A DNA stretch of 64,000 nucleotides from Methylorubrum thiocyanatum (lineage in GTDB: Bacteria > Pseudomonadota > Alphaproteobacteria > Rhizobiales > Beijerinckiaceae): the NCBI GenBank assembly GCA_014138645.1, contig JACJIB010000001.1, positions 1-64,000 of the forward strand, read 5' to 3'. Positions 28,401 through 35,309 of this stretch are shown piece by piece. Numbering within the stretch: the first letter of the stretch is position 1; each line of letters begins with the position of its first letter. The translations under genes were made by a program, and so were the position numbers. The notes below the pieces were generated by a model. The model worked only from the letters and a program-made list of their open reading frames with translations. It did no database searches and was not told where the DNA came from.

Positions 28401-28971
28401 GGGCGTTGGTGGCCTCGTCCATGCGCACGGCGCCGAGGACGACCTGGTAGAAGAGCTGCTTGTTCTGCCTGGCCTTCTCCCCGGGCTGCCGCCACGGCAG
28501 GCCCCCGTCGAGGGCGGCGATCCGGCGTGTGTCGCCGTCGGCCATGTCCGCGGGCTTGCGGTAGGTGACAGGCGACAGCACCTCCAGCGCCGTCCACGCC
28601 GAGAGCACGTCCTCAGGCCGATTCCTCACCGGCGGAGGCGCCTTGCGCGGGCCTCGGTCCAGCCATGGCGGCGGCGATGAGGGCTTTGCCTCAGGCTTCG
28701 GTTCGGAAGGCGGCGCCTTGGGGGCGGTGGGTCGGGGAGGCCACGGAGGCTTCGACGGTTGCGCAGGAATCGTCGGCGCGCGCGGAGGCGCCTTGGACGG
28801 TTCGGCACCTTCCAGAGCCGCGGTCACCTTGGCCTTGAGGCGCCCGGCTCTCTCCGTCGAGCGCTGACCGAGTTCGGCAAGAAGGCTCTTGAGGACCTTC
28901 GGGTCGCCCTCGGCTGCCGAGAAGATGCGCTCCAGCTCGACGATGCTAGCGCTGAGGTGGGGACGGGACAT
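25423..28971 (-). CDS. Large SF1 (Upf1/Dna2-like) helicase
   Basis: An 1,182-residue protein. Residues 1-55 are a helical N-terminus, 56-115 a Pro-rich linker. Walker A (GPPGTGKTT, 419-427) and Walker B (WLLVDEAGQAVPQA) with VVGDPLQIEPV mark an AAA_11/AAA_12-type SF1 motor. A long Ala/Glu/Lys-rich coiled-coil insertion lies in between (about 610-770). Motifs V and VI appear as TVHTVQGREADTVILVLG and NVAVTRAKENLYVVG. It converges on the CBASS operon (37 bp from the small gene at 25385). Helicases of this class occur in many defence islands, but no known system is identified. No nuclease domain was recognised. Confidence 0.8.
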   Translation of the reverse strand: MSRPHLSASIVELERIFSAAEGDPKVLKSLLAELGQRSTERAGRLKAKVTAALEGAEPSKAPPRAPTIPAQPSKPPWPPRPTAPKAPPSEPKPEAKPSSPPPWLDRGPRKAPPPVRNRPEDVLSAWTALEVLSPVTYRKPADMADGDTRRIAALDGGLPWRQPGEKARQNKQLFYQVVLGAVRMDEATNALLSVFVDKHQDRPVARGMAAIATVTVDKTGVLVEEGAATALSSFAWGLPLALKQDLVGLGCWPEAETKLNEDLDRRLRRVDDEGKPLPLDADAVRGAYDWLVGTLGLHPSLVEGPTFAIRVYHYWKAQDPPDAPLMGSFFLEDMAAVRKLVTAGTVPTALRSYLGITKRAERKDVLAGEAVMAASVTPGRFPPGRWPAPGRHPLVLLQQGAVNVAMSDLPGIDLFPVNGPPGTGKTTLLRDMVAALVVRRAEAMCAFDVPEKAFTASGAKPKVGTATVPIHRVDERLRGFEMLVASSNNKAVENVSRELPALKAIADDAGSLRYFKTVADKVGGGVEAWGLIAAVLGNASNRFAFREAAWVDPDHGLRTYLAEVAGSPQWIEEPDPSAPGKVRKRRPLVVDRESPPRNRTEALKKWQEARAEFQAEVAKVRNFLVEIEAAREEVGTLPELRSAAARAARAADAAEEATATAKQDHQESVAEASRAKQVRERAQQALDAHQARRPGFFARMFWTRPARDWSTSNDQLGAVLERADREAGDAAARSASAQGQHGAAEKARKAAAREFQQAVAIRDQAEERVAVMRRRCGARAVDAAFFARDREVLHLAAPWLDAAAHRERDRVFELALAVHKAFIDAAAVPVRSNLENLFKALIGRNAWQLKTRPHMPDLWATLFLVVPVISTTFASVTRMLGYLPPETLGWLLVDEAGQAVPQAVVGAMMRTKRSVVVGDPLQIEPVTSLPTELAETICADFGLDPESWNAPKASVQAVADASATFVAEFQQTVGSVQVGFPLLVHRRCADPMFSLSNSVAYSNLMVHATPSRASGIRDVLGPSRWVDVVGGRTEDKWSDAEGAAVVALLRRLSEAGVAEPDLYIVSPFVIVAQRLRERVSASGLLQRWTSDPYAWTRDRIGTVHTVQGREADTVILVLGASLPTQRGARGWAGGYPNLLNVAVTRAKENLYVVGAQDAWREAGVFRHLATRLPALAETLEPI

Positions 28972-29096
28972 CGAAATTGACCAGGAATCGTACGGCCAAG
29001 TTTCCTATCGTGGCGGTCCCTTGTCCAGACACACCGTCTAGCTATGCAACTACAAGGCGACAACGACGGAAGGTACAAAGCCCGACTGTTCGTCAT

Positions 29097-29480
29097 GGTG
29101 CCCCGTGGATTGCAGACTACCCGCGTGCGCCCGATCCGATAGTCGGCCGCATGATGCACGTGCCCGTGGATCCATATGTCCGGTCCCCTGTCCATGATCA
29201 TGTCGGTGAGATCGGACGCGTAGCTCCACGCGAGGTCCGCGTGCGGGTCTTGCAGGCTGGCCGGATGCGGGGCGTGATGTGTCACGACCACCGTCGGGCC
29301 ATCGTAAGGTCGGGCGAGCTCGTCCTCGATAAAGGCTCGGGTCGCCCGGTGCATCGCGAGCACCTCGCCCGGCTCGATCCTATCCCGGGAACGGGGACCC
29401 GTCCTGATCCGGCGGTAGTCCACCATGCCGTTGCGGCCCTGGGCGGTCCGGAAGGTGGGATCCTCGAACGCCAGTCCGGG
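29097..29480 (-). pseudogene. Truncated metallophosphoesterase fragment
   Basis: Minus-strand translation gives the C-terminal half of a calcineurin-like phosphoesterase: TFRTAQGRNGMVDYRRIRTG, PTVVVTHHAPHP and WIHGHVHHAADYRIGRTRVVCNPRG. The intact relative at 33684-34502 has the same motifs (VTHHAPH, WIHGHIHE, VVANPRGY). The N-terminal metal motifs (DLHLD, GDV, GNHD) are missing and the frame loses similarity at both ends, so this is a remnant. Confidence 0.65.
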
Positions 29481-29542
29481 CGGGCCTCGATGGGGACGGG
29501 TCGGTGCCGGGGAACGGACCTGCCTGGCGGGTTCCCAGGGCC

Positions 29543-29878
29543 TCAGGCGGGGGGCGGTGCCAACCGGTTCGCGACGGCTTGGTGGACGGCTTCGCGCTGC
29601 AAGGGAGCGCCACCGTTCGTGCGCCTCTGCAGGTGCCCCAGGGCGCGCCGGAGCACGTCGTCGAGCCGGACGGAGGGGTGGAGCCCACCCGTCCCTGAGC
29701 CCGTCTGCAGGGCATCCCGGAGGGCATCGACGATGGCGGCGTCGAGGGCCCGCGGATCCGGCGCGCCCGCATCCCGGCGTGCCTGGCGTTCAGCGCGCTT
29801 GCGGTCGCGGTCGGCCTCGCGCCGGGCACGGGCGGAGACGGTCGGGGGATGGGGCATGGCGGGAGGGGAGAGCATCAT
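29543..29878 (-). CDS. Hypothetical charged helical protein
   Basis: A 111-residue protein with an Arg/Lys/Asp/Glu-rich N-terminus (ARARREADRDRKRAERQARR) followed by ALDAAIVDALRDAL and a C-terminal helix. A GGGAAG ribosome-binding candidate precedes tandem ATGs at 29878. No family recognised. It lies downstream of and in the same direction as the replication-like gene. Confidence 0.5.
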   Translation of the reverse strand: MMLSPPAMPHPPTVSARARREADRDRKRAERQARRDAGAPDPRALDAAIVDALRDALQTGSGTGGLHPSVRLDDVLRRALGHLQRRTNGGAPLQREAVHQAVANRLAPPPA

Positions 29879-29934
29879 GGCTTCCCGATCCTGCCTACGG
29901 CCCTGGCAAGTGACCAGGGGGCCTGGAACGACAA

Positions 29935-29962
29935 CGCCCGCCGCGGGGTCACCGGGCGGGCG
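29935..29962. terminator. GC-rich hairpin downstream of the replication-like gene
   Basis: An 8-bp perfect stem (CGCCCGCC / GGCGGGCG) with a 12-base loop lies 60 bp past the stop of the gene at 30023. There is no strong U-run, so termination is only a possibility. Confidence 0.35.
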
Positions 29963-30022
29963 AAGGTCTGGTCGACGATGTGGTGCAAAGTAGACCCGGC
30001 AGAGATCTCTCGATCCCAGGCC

Positions 30023-32014
30023 TCAATGTAGACGCGCCTCAGGCGACGGACAAGGCAGGTAGAGGTAGGGATCTATACCGACGCGCGCGAGGTGAGAGAG
30101 GAGCTTCGCCTCGTTCCAGGGCTCGAGGGGGGCGGAGTGATGCGGGCGGCCATCCGCCATCTCGATCTGCAGCGTCGAGGCCGCGCACATCATGTTGTCC
30201 CACGGCGAGCACCAGCCCTGCCTCTGGCCGTCGCGCTCCGCCTCCAGGGTGCGGGCACGGTAGTACTCGTACAGGGCCAGGAGGCGCTGCAGGGGGCCGT
30301 GGATGAGCCAGGGCTGGGTCTGGGGCTGGGGCGCGGCCTTGGACTTGCGGCGGCTGGGGCGGGCCTCAGGGGCCTTGGCGGCGGGGGCGGCCGGTGCCGG
30401 GGTCTCGGGCGGGGCGGGGCAGGCAGGGCTGGCGTAGCCACCCTTTAGATTACGTGCCGGAACTGCGACACTCTCCGAGACGGTCTCCTCCGACGGGACG
30501 GACTCGACCACCGTTTCGGCCGGGTGGGCATCGAGGGCGCGGTAGACGGTGGCGCGCGAGCAGTCGAGGATGCGGGCGATCTCGGTCACCGGCAGGTCCG
30601 CGGCGGCCTGGAACTCGCGGGCCAGCCGGGCGACCTCGGCGAGGGTCTGGGCGTGGGCGGCGCGGCTCGTGGCCCCCTCACGCTGGCGCCGGGCGGCGGA
30701 CCGCTCCGTGGCCGTCTGGGTCGGCGCGTCGGGGCGAAGCAGGGTCAGGCCGAGCTCGTCGCAGAGGTCGGCGGGCAGGTTCAGGTCGGACCGGACCTTG
30801 TCCAGCTTCGGGGTGTAGAGCGGGGTGACGGCCTTGCCCTTGTGCATCCGCACCTCGCCGGCCTTGTGCTGGCGCAGGCGCCTCGCGACCGACCCGAGGT
30901 AGGCGCGCAGGTTCTCCTGCGTGAGGCCGTCGCCGACGACGTAGGGGCCGAGCTCCATCGCCCAGGAATCGGCGTCGCCGCCCACGCCGGTCCGCGCCCG
31001 GGCGACGGCGAGGTGGAAGCACACTAGGTCGCGCTTCTCCAGCCGGGCGAGACGGTCGGGACCGAGGGACAGGACGCGGAGGAGCTCGGCCTCGACGGCG
31101 CCCCACAGTCCCCGGGAATGCGTGCGCAGGCGCGGGGGCGCGACCGGACCGCCCTCGGCCAGGGCCTGCGCCTTGCGGGAGGCCCGGCGGGCGTCGCGCT
31201 CCTCGCGGTACAGCGCGGTCTCGGACCGGGAGAACGGGAGCACGGCGTCGGCGAGCGTGTCGAGGTCGTGGCGCTGCACGTCCTCCCAGCTCTCGGGCCA
31301 GAGGAGGCGGACGCGCTCCTGGCTCTTCTCGTTGACGCTGCCGGCGACGCGGTGGACGCGGGCCATGTCGCCCACGCTCCAGTCGAGGTCCATGCCGGCC
31401 CACACGGCAGCGTTGGCGGCGGCCTTGGCCCGGACGCGCTCGGCGTTGGCGGCGCCGGTCTGGACGGCCTCGCCCCACAGGCAGCGGATCAGGCGCCGCA
31501 CGCGGGCCTGGACGCAGGCACGGAGGGGGCGGCGGGACAGCCACACGCACCACAGGCCGCGGCCGGAAAACAGGATATAGCTCGGCCGCGGGATCCCAGC
31601 GGCATCCATGCGGGCGAGCAGGATGCCCGCGATCTCCTGGGGCGGCATACCGAAGAAGGGGCTGCCCGGCTTGATCTCGCAGTCCGCCCACATCAGGGCA
31701 TTCACGCGCGCGAGGGCGTGGGCGCCGCGGGCTTCGTAGTGTCGCTGGAGCGAGACGTGGGATGCGGCGTGCGCGGCCGGGTCCCTGGCGAGCTCGCGGG
31801 TGCGGAGCTGGACGCCTTCGGCGAACCGGCTATCGACGATGACCGTGGCGTTGCCGCGGGCGCGGGGGGCGTGGACGGTGCGGAGGTGGGCGAGCTTGGC
31901 CTGGAGGGCGGTGCGCTCCTCCTGCTCGCGCAGCAGCGTCGCGACGTCGGCCCGGTCCATCAGGACGGACGGGACCGGCGGGACAGCGTAGGCCTGGCGA
32001 GGGGTGAGTGGCAT
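30023..32014 (-). CDS. Plasmid-type replication protein, primase-like fold with HTH
   Basis: A 663-residue protein. The N-terminal third has features of primase-like replication proteins of mobile elements: an acidic NALMWADCEIKPG segment, SYILFSGRGLWCVWL, MDLDWSVGDMARVHRVAGSVNEKS. A helix-turn-helix (LPVTEIARILDCSRATVYRALD) lies near residues 480-500, then a Pro/Ala-rich linker and a C-terminal helical part. This suggests a replication initiator or primase of an integrated plasmid or conjugative island. ATG 32014 is favoured; an in-frame TTG at 32089 is less likely. Function is inferred from motif pattern only. Confidence 0.55.
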   Translation of the reverse strand: MPLTPRQAYAVPPVPSVLMDRADVATLLREQEERTALQAKLAHLRTVHAPRARGNATVIVDSRFAEGVQLRTRELARDPAAHAASHVSLQRHYEARGAHALARVNALMWADCEIKPGSPFFGMPPQEIAGILLARMDAAGIPRPSYILFSGRGLWCVWLSRRPLRACVQARVRRLIRCLWGEAVQTGAANAERVRAKAAANAAVWAGMDLDWSVGDMARVHRVAGSVNEKSQERVRLLWPESWEDVQRHDLDTLADAVLPFSRSETALYREERDARRASRKAQALAEGGPVAPPRLRTHSRGLWGAVEAELLRVLSLGPDRLARLEKRDLVCFHLAVARARTGVGGDADSWAMELGPYVVGDGLTQENLRAYLGSVARRLRQHKAGEVRMHKGKAVTPLYTPKLDKVRSDLNLPADLCDELGLTLLRPDAPTQTATERSAARRQREGATSRAAHAQTLAEVARLAREFQAAADLPVTEIARILDCSRATVYRALDAHPAETVVESVPSEETVSESVAVPARNLKGGYASPACPAPPETPAPAAPAAKAPEARPSRRKSKAAPQPQTQPWLIHGPLQRLLALYEYYRARTLEAERDGQRQGWCSPWDNMMCAASTLQIEMADGRPHHSAPLEPWNEAKLLSHLARVGIDPYLYLPCPSPEARLH

Positions 32015-32089
32015 CGGGCTCTGCGGGTCGTCGCAGGGCACCACACCCGCGAACCTGCACAGTGTGGGTCGCGTCGCGCCCTTCCACAA

Positions 32090-32578
32090 GCGGGGCAGTT
32101 CGGCCCCGAGGGTCGGAGGTTAACGGCCCGAAACCTTCCCGCGAGAGACCCTGATACACACCCCGTCCAGGCCCCTGGGTCGCCGCCACGCCATGCCGCG
32201 CGCACCGGCCGGTAGGGGAAGGACCGGCGATGCGATCCTGACCCCCTGACGGGCATCCAGGAGCCTCGAAAAAATCTTGGGCAATCCCTCGCGGCACCGC
32301 AGCACGGCCGGCGGCTGCCGGTTGCATGCGGCACTGAGTGGGGGATCACCCCCATTGAAATCATGTTGTTTTGTGGCGGTGTGTGGCTCTGGCCCCGCTG
32401 GGCCGCCCACCTCCGCGTGGAGGAGCGCGAGGCCAAGCGCGCCAGGATCCAGGGTGAGCTCCGCCTCGGCTACCCGCGTCAGTAAAGAGAACCGAACACC
32501 AGTTAGCTACGCAGCGGCCCAGGGATAACTCTCCCGGGCCGCTTGCGTTTGGGCGAGGCCGTCCCAGGCTCATTAACC
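32090..32578. other. Intergenic region upstream of replication-like gene
   Basis: About 490 bp between divergent genes. Apart from a possible 40-residue plus-strand frame at 32363-32485, nothing gene-like is clear. This is the likely location of promoters for both directions and, if the minus-strand gene is an initiator, a candidate place for a replication origin. No iteron array was seen here. Confidence 0.4.
32363..32485 (+). CDS. Possible 40-residue small protein
   Basis: Frame from ATG 32363 to TAA 32485: a hydrophobic Trp-rich start (MLFCGGVWLWPRWAAHL) followed by a charged tail (RVEEREAKRARIQGELR), the shape of small phage or plasmid membrane proteins. No clear ribosome-binding site; weak support. 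Confidence 0.3.
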   Translation: MLFCGGVWLWPRWAAHLRVEEREAKRARIQGELRLGYPRQ

Positions 32579-33259
32579 ATGGATCCGAACGCCCAGCTCG
32601 CCCTCGTCATCGTCACCGGCCTCCTCGCCTTCGCAGGGCTTTTCCGCCCCGAGGTCAGGAAGAAACTCGGCGACCTGCGAGCCCTCACGTTCCCGGGAGG
32701 ATCAGCCGACCTGACCGGCGGCGAGGCGGCCGCTCAGATCGAGGCCCAGAAACACGCGCCAGAAACCGAGCGGCTCCCCGTCCCGACACCCGAACCCGGC
32801 GAGCGGCTTCCGGAACTCCCACCGCCCAGCCCCGTGTACGGTCCGCTGGAGACCGAACTGCGCCACCGCATCGAGACGGTCGTGCCGGGCGGCCTCGACG
32901 TCCAGATGGCGTGGGCGGTTCGGATCGCCGTCGCCGCTCAAGTCGAGCGAGATCACGAGCAAACCTACAGGCTGATATTCGGGAGCCAGATCACAGCCCT
33001 GAAGGAGTTGAACGTCCGCGGGCCCATAACTGTCGCGCAGGCCAAGGAAATATACGCCCTCACCGCCCTGCGGAATTACCCCGACATCTTCAAGCCAGAG
33101 ACGTTCGAGGCGTGGGGCGACTACCTGCTCACGCGGGGTCTGGTGGCGGTCGAGCGGCAACCCGTAGACGACGATACTCGGGCCGCGCTCACCCCGCTCG
33201 GGAAGGACTTCCTCATGTTCCTGACGGGCCGTGGCCTGAGCGAGCACAAGTGGGGCTGA
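32579..33259 (+). CDS. Hypothetical protein with N-terminal membrane anchor
   Basis: A 226-residue protein. Residues 7-22 (LALVIVTGLLAFAGLF) form one membrane helix. A Pro-rich linker follows (about 65-90), then a soluble helical domain (about 95-226). ATG 32579 begins directly before the helix. It ends just before a strong inverted repeat and converges with the minus-strand operon. No family recognised. Confidence 0.65.
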   Translation: MDPNAQLALVIVTGLLAFAGLFRPEVRKKLGDLRALTFPGGSADLTGGEAAAQIEAQKHAPETERLPVPTPEPGERLPELPPPSPVYGPLETELRHRIETVVPGGLDVQMAWAVRIAVAAQVERDHEQTYRLIFGSQITALKELNVRGPITVAQAKEIYALTALRNYPDIFKPETFEAWGDYLLTRGLVAVERQPVDDDTRAALTPLGKDFLMFLTGRGLSEHKWG

Positions 33260-33264
33260 GGTCG

Positions 33265-33323
33265 GACTAAGCGATCGTTTCGTTTTCGGGGAGCCAGGGG
33301 CAAAACGAAACGATCGCTTAGTC
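33265..33323. terminator. 22-bp perfect inverted repeat between convergent genes
   Basis: Arms at 33265-33286 and 33302-33323 are perfectly complementary around a 15-base loop, with T- and A-runs at the loop side. It sits right after the plus-strand stop (33259) and covers the stop of the minus-strand gene (33318-33320). A bidirectional terminator is the simplest reading. Confidence 0.65.
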
Positions 33324-33681
33324 GCCGGTCCCGAGGTCGGCGGTCCCTGAGGCGCAGGCGGCCGTGTTGGAGGCGAGCTCGCCGTTCGGGAACAGGACCA
33401 TCCGGCCCAGGCGCCCGACGTCGATCATCACCATCTCCATGCTCTGGACCGCTACGCCGGATTCCGTGCGCGCCGTCCAGCGCCCCGTCCGGGTGTCGCG
33501 TGTCTCGCACCGCACCCGCACGCGCCACTCGCCGGGACCGGTCCGGACGAAATCCAGACCCGTCGTCACGGTCACGGGGCCGCGGAGCTCGACCGCCCCG
33601 GCGGACCAGCGGGCCTACCATGACGCCCGCGACGGCGGGAGGGGCCGCCACGAGGGCGACCGCGATGAGGATCGCGCGCAT
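33318..33681 (-). pseudogene. Small secreted protein gene with apparent frameshift
   Basis: From ATG 33681 the frame encodes a clear signal peptide (MRAILIAVALVAAPPAVAG). The mature-looking part (VELRGPVTVTTGLDFVRTGPGEWRVRVRCETRD... two Cys) is in another frame, joined near 33618 by one extra base (GTA-G-GCC). A GTG at 33575 could start the second part alone. Either a real frameshift or a sequence error is possible. The ATG lies 2 bp after the phosphoesterase stop. Confidence 0.5.
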
Positions 33682-33683
33682 GC

Positions 33684-34502
33684 TCAGACCTCCAGGATCA
33701 GGGCCGGGTCGAAAGCCGGGTTCTCGACCTCCCGCGTCGCCGGCCGGAGGCGGGATGCTAGCCGCTCCGTCACGTAGCCTCGCGGGTTCGCCACGACCCG
33801 CGTGGCCCCGACCGTGTAGTCCCGGCACTCGTGGATGTGCCCGTGGATCCAGACCGCCGGCGCCGTCGGCCCCTCCAACACCGCGGAGAGGTCGGAGGCG
33901 TAGGCGGCGTCCAGCGGCGTCCGCCAGCCACCGCCGCGCAGGCTCCGCTCGTGCGGGGCATGGTGCGTGACGACGACCGTCGGGCCCGCGTACGGCTCCG
34001 CCAGCGCGGCCTCGATGCGCTGGCGTTGCTCGCGGTGCAGGTCGGCGGAGAAGCGGGGCAGGAATTTGCTGTAGTCCTGCGGCCCCCTGCGCCACTTGAT
34101 CCGCCGCACGTCCCGCATGCCGCCCTCGCGCGCGGCCCCCTCCGACATCGCGCGGGCCTGCTCGTCCAGGCGGAGAGACCAGTCCGTCCAGAGCGTCGCG
34201 CCGATGAACCGGACCCCCGCGATCTCGGCGACCTCGCCCTCGATCAGGAGGTGGATCCCGGCGGCCGCCGCCAGCTCGCGCGCCTCGGCGACCTCCTTCT
34301 GGTACGTCGTTTTCCAGAAGTCGTGGTTGCCGGGCACGTAGACGACGGGGCCGGCGAGCCCCCGCAGCCACGGCAGGACGCGGTCGCACAGGTGCTCGCA
34401 CACGTCCCCGGCGATGACGGCGACGTCGTGCTCGGGCGGGTCGAGATCGAGCGGGTGCACGTCGAGATGCAGGTCCGAGAGGACCCAGAGGCGGGCGGTC
34501 AT
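33684..34502 (-). CDS. Calcineurin-like metallophosphoesterase
   Basis: A 272-residue soluble phosphoesterase with all metal-site motifs in order: SDLHLDVH (9-16), AGDV (about 31-34), GNHDFW (about 58-63), THHAPH and WIHGHIHE. Such enzymes hydrolyse phosphodiesters or phosphomonoesters with two metal ions; the substrate is unknown. It belongs to a compact minus-strand gene string (37592 to 33318). A decayed paralogue lies at 29097-29480. Confidence 0.85.
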   Translation of the reverse strand: MTARLWVLSDLHLDVHPLDLDPPEHDVAVIAGDVCEHLCDRVLPWLRGLAGPVVYVPGNHDFWKTTYQKEVAEARELAAAAGIHLLIEGEVAEIAGVRFIGATLWTDWSLRLDEQARAMSEGAAREGGMRDVRRIKWRRGPQDYSKFLPRFSADLHREQRQRIEAALAEPYAGPTVVVTHHAPHERSLRGGGWRTPLDAAYASDLSAVLEGPTAPAVWIHGHIHECRDYTVGATRVVANPRGYVTERLASRLRPATREVENPAFDPALILEV

Positions 34503-34524
34503 GGCGGGAATCCTCCGGCCGCGC

Positions 34525-34860
34525 TCAGAGGAGCGCCCAGGCCGTGCCGTTGCTTGTGAATACTGCGACCCTACAGGCCAAAGCTTTCCGAAACCCTGGC
34601 CGGAAGGTGAAATACGGTGCCATCCACGGGCTGTACCCGATCTCGACGGCGCCCTCGGGGACGCCGGCGAAATCGGTGCGGGTGCCGCGCGCGACCGCCT
34701 GAGCCGAGCGCTGTCCGGTGCGCAGGCAGGCCGCGCGGCCGCCCGGCTGGACGACGAGGCGCACGTCCCGGAGCGCGAGCTCGTGCAGGTGCGCGACGAC
34801 GCGGCCGCCCTCGCGCACCGACCAGACTTGGCGCGTGAGGTTGCGGTAGACGTCGGTCAC
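34525..34860 (-). CDS. Hypothetical protein in AAA+/phosphoesterase operon
   Basis: A 111-residue protein from a GTG at 34860 (start VTDVYRNLTRQVWSVREGGRVVAHLHEL). The GTG overlaps the stop of the preceding gene (GTGA), indicating coupling. Composition is mixed beta, no signal or membrane segment, no family recognised. Confidence 0.6.
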   Translation of the reverse strand: MTDVYRNLTRQVWSVREGGRVVAHLHELALRDVRLVVQPGGRAACLRTGQRSAQAVARGTRTDFAGVPEGAVEIGYSPWMAPYFTFRPGFRKALACRVAVFTSNGTAWALL

Positions 34861-35078
34861 CGCCGGGCCCCGAGGGGCTCGAACGCCAGCGCGACGTTCT
34901 CCGCCGCGGCGGCGACGCCGGCGGCCGCCTCGGGGCTCAGGACGCCGGCGTCGCGCAGGCGCCCCGCTTCCAGCGCCCGGGCCCGCAGGCCGGCGCCGGA
35001 GAGCCGGCAGATGCGCCCGCCCTCCCACGCCGCCTGGATCCGCGCGACCGCCGCGGCGACGGGATCACCGGGGCTCAC
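34857..35078 (-). CDS. Hypothetical small Ala/Arg-rich protein
   Basis: A 73-residue protein (MSPGDPVAAAVARIQAAW...) overlapping its upstream neighbour by 14 bp and its downstream neighbour by 4 bp. Mostly helical prediction by composition. Function unknown. Confidence 0.55.
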   Translation of the reverse strand: MSPGDPVAAAVARIQAAWEGGRICRLSGAGLRARALEAGRLRDAGVLSPEAAAGVAAAAENVALAFEPLGARR

Positions 35079-35295
35079 GGCGCGCCTCCGGGAGCGAGGG
35101 CAGGCCGAGGGCCGAGTTGTAGGCCCGGTTCGCCGCCACCAGGGCTTCGGGTCCCGAGAGCGCCCGCTGATCCGCGAGGCGGATAACGTGGAGGATGTAC
35201 GCCTCCATGCCGAGGGCCGCCTCAGGGTGGGCCGTCCCCGCCGACCGGTGGGCGCGCAGGGACGAGAGGAGGTAGTCGAGGACGGGAGCGTGCAT
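35065..35295 (-). CDS. Hypothetical small protein
   Basis: A 76-residue protein starting at ATG 35295 (MHAPVLDYLLSSLRAHRSAG), 14 bp after the AAA+ gene stop. Contains a central helix (GMEAYILHVIRLADQRAL). The longer in-frame start would lie inside the AAA+ gene. Function unknown. Confidence 0.55.
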   Translation of the reverse strand: MHAPVLDYLLSSLRAHRSAGTAHPEAALGMEAYILHVIRLADQRALSGPEALVAANRAYNSALGLPSLPEARREPR

Positions 35296-35309
35296 GGCCT
35301 GTCCTCCCC

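Noticed and set aside
26278..28680. An 800-codon plus-strand frame opposite the helicase
   Set aside because: Shadow of a gene with clear helicase motifs; no recognisable domain.
25423..28971. Zorya, Gabija or other named defence helicase
   Set aside because: The companion genes and nuclease domains of those systems are not present, so no specific name is justified.
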